The notes under the pieces are model-generated. The model saw only the letters and a list, made by a program, of their open reading frames with translations. It was not told the origin of the DNA and made no database searches. This document shows, piece after piece, positions 1 to 4,252 of a stretch of 5,608 nt of DNA (position 1 is the first letter of the stretch; every line of letters begins with the position of its first letter). The stretch is from Promethearchaeota archaeon (GTDB lineage: Archaea; Asgardarchaeota; Lokiarchaeia; Sigynarchaeales; SOKP01): contig JAHPYY010000165.1 of assembly GCA_019058515.1 (NCBI GenBank), positions 1-5,608 of the forward strand. The letters run 5' to 3'. A program made the translations under genes and the position numbers.

Positions 1-261
1 ATACTATTTGTTGGACTGTCAATGGGATTAGGGGGAACCTTGTTTTCGGGGGTCGGTGAATATATGGATCGGGCAGGACGGGACGCTCAACCGTCAGGAT
101 TAGTTAATGGGGGACGATTTATATTGATTTTTGGAATTATGGGATATATAGTAGCGCTTTCAGAGCGCTTCTCTTTCCTCTATGCGGCGTTCTATATAGT
201 TCTCGGACCCCTCACCCTGCTAATCGGAATGTCCCTCTGGGTAATCGGAACCTCAAAATAA
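1..261 (+). CDS. C-terminal fragment of an unidentified membrane protein
   Basis: The frame is open from the first base and ends at a TAA at 259-261, so at least 86 residues are visible. An internal ATG at 22 has no Shine-Dalgarno sequence in front of it, so I read this as the 3' end of a gene that starts outside the window. Two hydrophobic stretches look like membrane spans: one around RFILIFGIMGYIVAL and one from FSFLYAAFYIVLG through GMSLWVIG near the C-terminus. Between the glycine-rich beginning and the first span lies a charged, polar loop (EYMDRAGRDAQPSG). No catalytic motif or family signature is visible and I do not assign a function. Sampled blocks are near 50% G+C (28/60 at 1-60, 32/60 at 181-240), well above the Hdr genes to the right. 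The T-run after the stop suggests it is transcribed separately from the downstream genes. A small complete membrane protein starting at 22 is the alternative. Confidence 0.6.
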   Translation: MLFVGLSMGLGGTLFSGVGEYMDRAGRDAQPSGLVNGGRFILIFGIMGYIVALSERFSFLYAAFYIVLGPLTLLIGMSLWVIGTSK

Positions 262-275
262 CACCCAAACCGCAC

Positions 276-281
276 TTTTTT
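276..281 (+). terminator. T-run, candidate archaeal terminator after the membrane-protein gene
   Basis: Six consecutive T lie 15 bases after the TAA stop, with no convincing hairpin before them. Archaeal RNA polymerase can terminate at T-runs without a stem. A second T6 run at 344-349 could act as a back-up. The assignment rests only on position and base content. Confidence 0.35.
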
Positions 282-320
282 GTATCGGACGAAAAATTAT
301 AGACGCTCCACAGCGAAACC

Positions 321-330
321 CTTTATAAAT
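321..330 (+). promoter_or_regulatory. Weak third TATA-like box
   Basis: CTTTATAAAT is an acceptable archaeal TATA match, but it lies more than 300 bases from the next gene and just before a T6 run at 344-349. It could serve a small unseen RNA or have no role. It is included because it shares the CTTTA-AAT pattern of the other two boxes. Confidence 0.2.
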
Positions 331-381
331 TGAGATCCGAAACTTTTTTCCAGATCTTGATCGTTCACGCTAATAATTTCT

Positions 382-393
382 GATCATATGATC
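382..393. repeat. 12-base perfect palindrome GATCATATGATC
   Basis: The two halves GATCAT and ATGATC are exact reverse complements with no spacer. It contains two of the seven GATC sites in this intergenic stretch and shares TGATCATAT with the sequence at 545-553 beside the best TATA box. A dimeric regulator site is the natural reading, but no regulator gene is visible in the window. Confidence 0.45.
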
Positions 394-420
394 CAAAACC
401 ATCACATTAATTTTTGAATA

Positions 421-430
421 GTTTAAATAG
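421..430 (+). promoter_or_regulatory. Upstream TATA-like box within a repeated 11-mer
   Basis: GTTTAAATAG closely resembles the box at 531-539. The shared 11-mer TTTAAATAGAC occurs at 422-432 and 532-542. This copy could be a second promoter for the same operon or a relic of a local duplication. It lies 225 bases before the first start codon, so a transcript from here would carry a long leader. Confidence 0.3.
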
Positions 431-510
431 ACTCAAAATATTTGATATCTATAATTGCATTTACTGTAAATGTATGAAAAGGAAAATTTACATAAGAAAA
501 ATGTAGAAGA

Positions 511-518
511 TTGATCAA
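511..518. repeat. TTGATCAA palindrome just upstream of the best TATA box
   Basis: This 8-base perfect palindrome ends 12 bases before the TATA box at 531. Its core TGATCA recurs at 545-550 on the other side of the box, with a core-to-core distance of 33 bases, about three helical turns. It is a possible operator half of a pair that brackets the promoter. Chance occurrence in AT-rich DNA remains possible. Confidence 0.35.
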
Positions 519-530
519 AAAAAACCAAAC

Positions 531-539
531 CTTTAAATA
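531..539 (+). promoter_or_regulatory. Best TATA box candidate for the mini-protein operon
   Basis: CTTTAAATA matches the archaeal TATA consensus (TTTAWATA) well and is preceded by a purine/C-rich stretch that could serve as a BRE. Transcription would start roughly 25 bases downstream, near 560-565, giving a leader of about 80 bases before the ATG at 647. TGATCA palindromes sit on both sides (512-517 and 545-550), where a bound regulator could block TBP/TFB or polymerase. TATATATTTA at 551-560 is an alternative box that would give a shorter leader. Confidence 0.5.
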
Positions 540-630
540 GACCTTGATCATATATATTTAATTAAAGAGTTTTGTATTTTTAATGGAAAAAAAATAAAAA
601 AAACAATAAATACAAAAAAACCATCAATTT

Positions 631-637
631 GGAGTGA
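631..637 (+). promoter_or_regulatory. Shine-Dalgarno-like site for the first mini-protein gene
   Basis: GGAGTGA sits 9 bases before the ATG at 647, on a background that is otherwise almost only A. It supports 647 as the start and indicates leadered translation. Confidence 0.5.
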
Positions 638-646
638 AAGAAAACC

Positions 647-835
647 ATGTGTAATTATTGCAAGTGTGATTTTCAAGAGAAATGTTCGATAGTGGGTCAT
701 ATGCCATGGGGTTTCTGCTGTCAAAAATGCGATTATTACGTGGAGGGCCATACTTGCGAACGATTAAAAGCCAATGTCGCTGATAAAACCCCAAAAAAAG
801 CGTTAGAACTCTTGGAAAAAGAGTTTGTTAAATAA
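647..835 (+). CDS. Eight-cysteine mini-protein 1 (62 aa), unknown family
   Basis: A 62-residue protein whose first 37 residues carry eight cysteines at positions 2, 5, 7, 13, 24, 25, 28 and 37. The spacing is C-x2-C-x-C-x5-C-x10-CC-x2-C-x8-C. The next two genes encode the same core; 27 of 37 core residues are identical to mini-protein 3, including KCSIVG, MP, GFCC, KC and HTC. The remaining 25 residues are lysine- and glutamate-rich and look helical (TPKKALELLEKEF). There is no signal peptide or membrane span, so it is probably cytoplasmic. Eight invariant cysteines could hold two four-cysteine metal sites (zinc or iron-sulfur), but the sequence does not say which. It is the first gene after the regulatory region, followed 30 bases later by mini-protein 2. 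I do not recognise a named family. Conservation across three tandem copies makes it convincing as a real gene. Confidence 0.85.
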   Translation: MCNYCKCDFQEKCSIVGHMPWGFCCQKCDYYVEGHTCERLKANVADKTPKKALELLEKEFVK

Positions 836-865
836 AGAGTGTAAAAAACTCAGAGGAAAAAGAAA

Positions 866-1099
866 ATGTGTAATAAAACATGTTCGTGTGAGAATGAGGA
901 TAAGTGCTCAATAAAGGGATTTCTCGGTTTTGGAGCGTGTTGTTCTTTTTGTGTAGATTTTGACGAGAACTATACGTGCTTAAAGTCGGAACTAGCTATT
1001 CAGAAATTTTTGATGAAGGAAACAGAGTGGAAGATCCTTCCCAAAGCGTTTTGCATGAAGCAAACTAAAAAAACTGAGACACCAATTCAGAGATTATAA
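866..1099 (+). CDS. Eight-cysteine mini-protein 2 (77 aa), divergent paralogue
   Basis: The ATG at 866 follows a GAGGA site at 853-857. The core repeats the eight-cysteine pattern with one extra residue between the first two cysteines: Cys2, 6, 8, 14, 25, 26, 29 and 38. About 20 of 37 core residues match mini-protein 3 (KCSI, GF, CC, DEN, TC). It is the most divergent of the three: the MP-GF segment found in copies 1 and 3 is changed to LGFGA, and the basic residue before the third CxxC cysteine is Phe. The 39-residue tail is basic, has a ninth cysteine at position 63, and resembles neither neighbour's tail. No signal peptide or membrane span is seen. It is probably co-transcribed with its neighbours, given gaps of 30 and 18 bases. 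Function is unknown; a metal-binding or redox role is inferred only from the cysteines. The divergence suggests specialisation rather than recent duplication. Confidence 0.82.
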   Translation: MCNKTCSCENEDKCSIKGFLGFGACCSFCVDFDENYTCLKSELAIQKFLMKETEWKILPKAFCMKQTKKTETPIQRL

Positions 1100-1103
1100 C
1101 TTC

Positions 1104-1110
1104 GGAGGAG
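1104..1110 (+). promoter_or_regulatory. Strong Shine-Dalgarno that fixes a GTG start
   Basis: GGAGGAG ends 7 bases before GTG at 1118-1120. It decides the start of mini-protein 3, which has no in-frame ATG at this position. The GTG start also restores the M-C-N beginning shared with the other two copies. Confidence 0.7.
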
Positions 1111-1117
1111 ATCGATT

Positions 1118-1417
1118 GTGTGTAATAATTGTAATTGTGATTTCTTCGAAAAATGCAGTATCGTGGGGTTTATGCCCGTAGGATTCTGCTGCGAGAAGTG
1201 TTATCTCTACGACGAAAATCATACATGCTTAAATCTTAAAACATCTAGGAAGGATTCGAAGTCATCCAAAGGCATTGACACAACTGAAGAAATTAGACCA
1301 GTTAGCACCGTTATCGAAAACGGTTTGCTAAAGGTGGTAATCGAACAAAAGGATAAAGAGATTCCAATTATCATCAACTTACAAAAGCAATTAGAATCCC
1401 AAAAAGATTCGGACTAG
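1118..1417 (+). CDS. Eight-cysteine mini-protein 3 (99 aa) with a C-terminal extension
   Basis: The gene starts at GTG behind a strong ribosome binding site. Core cysteines at 2, 5, 7, 13, 24, 25, 28 and 37 have exactly the spacing of mini-protein 1. After the core comes a Lys/Ser-rich linker (about residues 40-56), then a roughly 40-residue segment with alternating hydrophobics (VSTVIENGLLKVVIEQ and IPIIINLQ) that looks like two or three beta strands, ending in a polar tail. This extension is absent from the other copies and may be a small interaction or ligand-binding module; I do not recognise it. No membrane span or export signal is visible. It is the last of the three tandem genes, 98 bases before hdrC in the same direction. 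Association with the Hdr complex is therefore possible but unproven. Existence of the gene is well supported; function is unknown. Confidence 0.85.
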   Translation: MCNNCNCDFFEKCSIVGFMPVGFCCEKCYLYDENHTCLNLKTSRKDSKSSKGIDTTEEIRPVSTVIENGLLKVVIEQKDKEIPIIINLQKQLESQKDSD

Positions 1418-1445
1418 AGCATGGTAATTTGCATTGGAATCGTTG

Positions 1446-1481
1446 TTTCACTTCAAATTAGATAAAATTATATTTGTGAAA
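1446..1481 (+). promoter_or_regulatory. Inverted repeat around an AT-rich box upstream of hdrC
   Basis: TTTCAC at 1446-1451 is mirrored by GTGAAA at 1476-1481, with arm centres 30 bases apart. If a TTC bulge is allowed on the left, the arms extend to ten pairs (1446-1451 plus 1455-1458 with 1472-1481). Between and into the right arm lies AAATTATATTT, a loose TATA match. A start about 25 bases downstream would fall near 1495-1500, just before hdrC at 1516. This could be a regulated promoter for the hdr genes or an RNA hairpin. The stem is AT-rich and weak, and read-through from the mini-protein genes is equally possible. Confidence 0.35.
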
Positions 1482-1515
1482 TATTAGATGTGAAGATTGT
1501 AGTAGAGGGTTATAG

Positions 1516-2013
1516 ATGAGTGTTATAAATTTCGAGTTTAGGAATGAAGTATTGCACCACAATGCCTCTTTAAGCTATTGCTATCAATGTTCTACTTGTT
1601 CTGGTGGATGTCCCATTGCACTGATGACGAACGGAAGTTATAATCCGAGAAAAATAATCGAGATGGCGATATTAGGATTTCAAAACCGATTAGTGGAAAA
1701 TAAGGGCGTAAATATTTGGCAATGTTCAACATGTCAAAAATGCGTAGAATTATGCCCGCAAAAAGTTGAATTAACCGAGATTTTTACAATTATTAAAAAC
1801 AAAGGATTCGTTGAAGGCAAGTGTCCTGAAAGTTTTATTGCTCAAGGACAAGCGATAGCAGATAACGGTGTTGCGATTCCGTATTCTAACGCGATTTTAT
1901 CGCGCCGTAGAAAACTGGGACTTCCTGAGGTTAAGACTGCTGCGATAGAAGAGATTGATAATTTGTTAACTAAAACAAAGTTTAAGAATTATTTAAAGAG
2001 GGAGGGAGGATAA
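1516..2013 (+). CDS. hdrC: Heterodisulfide reductase subunit C (HdrC)-like iron-sulfur protein
   Basis: A 165-residue protein with two ferredoxin-type motifs of the form CxxCxxCxxxCP: Cys22, 25, 28, 32 (CYQCSTCSGGCP) and Cys70, 73, 76, 80 (CSTCQKCVELCP). This is the arrangement of HdrC, whose two [4Fe-4S] clusters pass electrons between the HdrA flavoprotein and the HdrB catalytic subunit. The segment between the motifs (NPRKIIEMAILG) and the one after the second (KVELTEIFTIIKNKG) match the family's typical helices. No transmembrane segment is present, so this is the soluble HdrC type and not a membrane HdrE/QmoC type. A GAGGG site at 1505-1509 sits 6 bases before the ATG. The stop is separated by one base from the hdrB start, implying translational coupling. 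Family assignment is secure. The physiological substrate is not shown, because HdrC homologues also serve non-methanogens. Confidence 0.93.
   Translation: MSVINFEFRNEVLHHNASLSYCYQCSTCSGGCPIALMTNGSYNPRKIIEMAILGFQNRLVENKGVNIWQCSTCQKCVELCPQKVELTEIFTIIKNKGFVEGKCPESFIAQGQAIADNGVAIPYSNAILSRRRKLGLPEVKTAAIEEIDNLLTKTKFKNYLKREGG
2001..2009 (+). promoter_or_regulatory. Ribosome binding site for hdrB inside the end of hdrC
   Basis: GGAGGGAGG lies within the last codons of hdrC (encoding the Gly-Gly end) and 5 bases before the hdrB ATG at 2015. It fixes the hdrB start and supports coupled translation. Confidence 0.65.
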
Positions 2014-2014
2014 A

Positions 2015-2893
2015 ATGTCCTATGATTTATTTTTAGGCTGCGTAATTCCCGCTCGACTTCCTTTTTTAGAAGCCTCTTCGAGGAAAATATTCGAAAAAAT
2101 GGGCATAGATTTAAAGGATGTAGACGGATTTAGCTGCTGTCCTGATCCTACTGGAGTCGGTCAAATAGATCATACGTCCTGGCTTACATTAGGTGCACGT
2201 AATCTTAGCTTATCAAATAAAAGAAATGGAGGAATAATTTCTTTTTGTTCTGGTTGCGTCGAGACTCTTAAAGGAGTAAACTACTTTTTTAACAAGGATC
2301 CTGAAGTGGCACAGGAGGTCAACGAGAATTTGAACTTAATAGGGAAAAAATATGATGGATCAACGCGTGTAAAACACTTCGCTGAAGTTTTATACGAGAA
2401 TTTAGATCAGGTTAAAGCAAATGTACAACATTCATTAGAAGGGTTTAAGGTTGCGGTACATTACGGATGCCATTATTTGAGACCGTCGGAATATATTCAA
2501 TGGGATGATCCCTTTGATCCTGTTACGATTGATGAAATCGTGCGAGCTCTTGGAGCAGAATCGGTCGAGTACGAGTTGAAATTGGAATGTTGTGGTAATC
2601 CAGTAGATAAAGGGGATACTGAACTTTCGTTGCAAATGATCGAGAATAAGCTTAAAGCTATTCAATATTCAGAAGCAAATTGCGTAGCTCTGGTTTGTCC
2701 TGCTTGTTACCAGCAATTCGATTTCAATCAGCGAGAAATAGGCAAGAGGAATAATACTGAATACAGTATTCCGATTTTTTACCTTTCAGAATTAGTAGCT
2801 TTAGCATTTGGATTTAAACCTGCGGAATTGGGATTTAATTTTCACCGAGTGAAGCCAGACATATTATTTAAAAATGTTGGATTTAATGTCTAA
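2015..2893 (+). CDS. hdrB: Heterodisulfide reductase subunit B (HdrB)-like, two CCG domains
   Basis: A 292-residue protein, the usual HdrB length, with two cysteine-rich CCG-type domains. The first has Cys9, Cys41-Cys42 (written CCPDP) and Cys78-x2-Cys81. The second has Cys152, Cys192-Cys193-Gly194 and Cys228-x2-Cys231. In structurally known HdrB these motifs bind two noncubane [4Fe-4S] clusters that cleave the CoM-S-S-CoB heterodisulfide. All ten cysteines are present, so both sites look intact. The LGC start, HYGCHYLRPS and VCPACYQQFD are typical of the family. No membrane span is visible, so it should act with HdrC in the cytoplasm. The substrate here could be CoM-S-S-CoB or another disulfide or electron carrier; nothing in the window decides this. 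It is co-transcribed with hdrC. A T-run follows the stop, so the two hdrA-like genes may be separately controlled. Confidence 0.93.
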   Translation: MSYDLFLGCVIPARLPFLEASSRKIFEKMGIDLKDVDGFSCCPDPTGVGQIDHTSWLTLGARNLSLSNKRNGGIISFCSGCVETLKGVNYFFNKDPEVAQEVNENLNLIGKKYDGSTRVKHFAEVLYENLDQVKANVQHSLEGFKVAVHYGCHYLRPSEYIQWDDPFDPVTIDEIVRALGAESVEYELKLECCGNPVDKGDTELSLQMIENKLKAIQYSEANCVALVCPACYQQFDFNQREIGKRNNTEYSIPIFYLSELVALAFGFKPAELGFNFHRVKPDILFKNVGFNV

Positions 2894-2894
2894 A

Positions 2895-2909
2895 TTTTTT
2901 TCATTTAAA
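2895..2909 (+). promoter_or_regulatory. T-run and TATA-like box between hdrB and the hdrA pair
   Basis: Seven T at 2895-2901 start one base after the hdrB stop and run into CATTTAAAG, whose ATTTAAA resembles a TATA box. The spacing to the ATG at 2941 would allow transcription to start near 2930, giving a very short leader. The gap could partly terminate hdrCB transcripts and start hdrA ones, or simply be an AT-rich spacer. The only ribosome binding candidate for the next gene is GTGA at 2930-2933. Confidence 0.3.
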
Positions 2910-2940
2910 GTTTTAAAGAATAAAGAAAAGTGAGCCAAAT

Positions 2941-4248
2941 ATGAAAGAATCTCAAAAAAGTGTTTTAGTTATCGGCGGTGGTATTGCCGGAATTCAAGCT
3001 GCTTTAGATCTAGCGGATATGGGTATTCGTGTAGACATGGTTGAAAAAAAACCATGTATCGGAGGAAGGATGGCACAATTAGACAAAACTTTTCCAACGA
3101 ATGATTGTTCTATATGTATTTTAGCACCTAAATTATCAGAATGCTTTAGACATCCTAATATTACACTATACTCTTATTCAGAAATTCAAGAAGTGTATGG
3201 TGAGGCGGGAAATTTTTCGGTTAAAATTTTGAAACACGCTCGTTATGTAAAGGAAGAAAAATGCATCAATTGTGGATTATGTGTTGAAAAATGTCCAATG
3301 AGAGTTGAGGATGAATTTGATCGTGAGTTAAGGAAAAGAAGAGCGATTTATATGTACTATTTGCAAGGAGTTCCTGCAATTATGACAATAGATAAAGAAA
3401 ATTGTTTATGGTTTACAAAAAATGCGTGTAGAATATGTGAAAAAACATGTGAAAGAGAAGCTATTGATTTTGAACAAGAAGATCAAATAATCAAAGTGGA
3501 TAATATTGGTTCAATTATAGTAGCTACTGGATATAATTTAATCGAAGATATAGATAATGATGTATTAAAGTTTTACGGATATCAAAATCACAGAAATGTG
3601 GTTACTGCAATTGAATTTGAACGTATGCTTAGCGCCTCAGGTCCTCAAGGAGGTCACATAAAGAGGATATCTGATAATGAAATGCCAAAAAAAATTGCAT
3701 ATCTTCAATGTATTGGCTCTCGTACAGATAGAGCTAGTCAATATTGTTCTTCGATTTGTTGTATGTATACAACAAAGGAAGCTATGATCGCCTATGAGCA
3801 CAATAATGATCTAGAATCCTACGTATTTTATATAGATATGAGAGCGGGAGGGAAAGGTTTTCAATCATTTCTCCGAAGAGGTCAGAAAGAATATAATATT
3901 AGATATATTAAAAGTAAAATAGCTGAAATTTCGGTTGATGTTAAAGAAAATCCGATAGTTATGTATGAGGATTTAAATACAGGTGAAATAAGACAATTAA
4001 AAGTAGATCTGGTTGTTTTAGCTACTTGTATAATTCCTCCCGAAGGGATTGAAAATTTAGCTGAAATTCTAGGAATTGAATTGAATGACTATAATTTTAT
4101 TAAAACACAGCCATTTGTCCCCGTAGAAACAAGCCGAGTTGGTATATTTACCTGTGGTTGTGTACATGAACCAATGGACATTCCACGCTCTGTTGCCGAG
4201 GCGAGTGGTGCTGCTGCACGAGCAGCAGAAGTGATCAGGGGAGGTTAG
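2941..4248 (+). CDS. hdrA: HdrA-like flavoprotein 1: flavin fold with inserted ferredoxin segment, short form
   Basis: A 435-residue protein beginning directly at the FAD-binding Rossmann motif (GGGIAG, residues 12-17; acidic strand end VEKK at 34-37). Then come the HdrA signature DCSICILAPK (Cys56, Cys59) and an inserted ferredoxin segment with Cys108, 111, 114, 118 and Cys155, 163, 166, 170. Further on is QCIGSR...YCSSICCM (Cys257, 269, 273, 274), the pattern that ligates an additional [4Fe-4S] cluster in the HdrA flavin domain, and a C-terminal CGC...DIPRSVAEASGAAARAA segment. Methanogen HdrA is about 650 residues. This one lacks the N-terminal VCHCG domain and ends right after the flavin fold, without a C-terminal ferredoxin domain, so it resembles QmoA in layout. 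It probably passes electrons between flavin and the HdrCB pair. The next gene supplies the missing N-terminal domain, suggesting a heterodimer. The start is chosen at 2941 because the Rossmann motif follows at once; its ribosome binding site is weak (GTGA at 2930). Confidence 0.9.
   Translation: MKESQKSVLVIGGGIAGIQAALDLADMGIRVDMVEKKPCIGGRMAQLDKTFPTNDCSICILAPKLSECFRHPNITLYSYSEIQEVYGEAGNFSVKILKHARYVKEEKCINCGLCVEKCPMRVEDEFDRELRKRRAIYMYYLQGVPAIMTIDKENCLWFTKNACRICEKTCEREAIDFEQEDQIIKVDNIGSIIVATGYNLIEDIDNDVLKFYGYQNHRNVVTAIEFERMLSASGPQGGHIKRISDNEMPKKIAYLQCIGSRTDRASQYCSSICCMYTTKEAMIAYEHNNDLESYVFYIDMRAGGKGFQSFLRRGQKEYNIRYIKSKIAEISVDVKENPIVMYEDLNTGEIRQLKVDLVVLATCIIPPEGIENLAEILGIELNDYNFIKTQPFVPVETSRVGIFTCGCVHEPMDIPRSVAEASGAAARAAEVIRGG
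4237..4244 (+). promoter_or_regulatory. Ribosome binding site for the second hdrA-like gene
   Basis: AGGGGAGG, inside the last codons of the first hdrA-like gene, lies 8 bases before the ATG at 4253. It fixes that start and indicates coupled expression of the two HdrA-like proteins, whose genes are only 4 bases apart. Confidence 0.65.
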
Positions 4249-4252
4249 AAAA

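Larger units (their letters stand above)
262..646 (+). promoter_or_regulatory. 385-base intergenic regulatory region before the mini-protein genes
   Basis: I see no supportable coding sequence here. From left to right it holds a T-run (276-281), a TATA-like box (321-330), a second T-run (344-349), the AGATCT palindrome (352-357), a 12-base GATC palindrome (382-393), a second TATA-like box (421-430), the TTGATCAA palindrome (511-518), a third TATA-like box (531-539), a further TTGATCA (544-550), the TTTAATTAAA palindrome (557-566), and an A-rich stretch (about 586-620). The A-rich stretch probably forms an unstructured mRNA leader. Seven GATC tetramers fall between 334 and 549. The density of palindromes around TATA boxes suggests a regulated promoter for the downstream cysteine-rich genes. 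Confidence 0.55.

Noticed and set aside
153..169. AGCGCT repeated at 153-158 and 164-169, able to form a six-base hairpin
   Set aside because: It lies inside the membrane-protein coding sequence, nearly 100 bases before its stop and with no T-run behind it, so a terminator role is unlikely.
583..597. Four-codon leader ORF (ATG GAA AAA AAA TAA) before mini-protein 1
   Set aside because: It has no ribosome binding site and arises easily in an A-rich stretch. There is no sign of attenuation structure.
262..646. CRISPR array or mobile-element ends in the long intergenic stretch
   Set aside because: The repeats are short (8-12 bases), irregularly spaced and centred on TATA boxes. There are no spacer-sized units, target duplications or transposase fragments.
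548..751. Minus-strand open frame of 67 codons over the leader and first mini-protein gene
   Set aside because: It lies opposite the conserved cysteine core, and its hydrophobic C-terminal half is just the translation of the A-rich leader read backwards. No ribosome binding site or homology is visible.
837..851. GAGT/ACTC mini-hairpin between mini-proteins 1 and 2
   Set aside because: The stem is only four pairs, it is not followed by a T-run, and it sits just before the GAGGA ribosome binding site. It is too weak to support.
2435..2665. Minus-strand open frame of 76 codons inside hdrB
   Set aside because: It is antisense to the well-conserved second CCG domain of HdrB and shows no family features of its own.
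2941..4248. First HdrA-like gene as a truncated or frameshifted full-length HdrA
   Set aside because: It starts cleanly at its Rossmann motif, ends with the complete C-terminal part of the flavin fold, and is followed by a coupled ribosome binding site and gene. It looks like a designed short form, not a broken gene.
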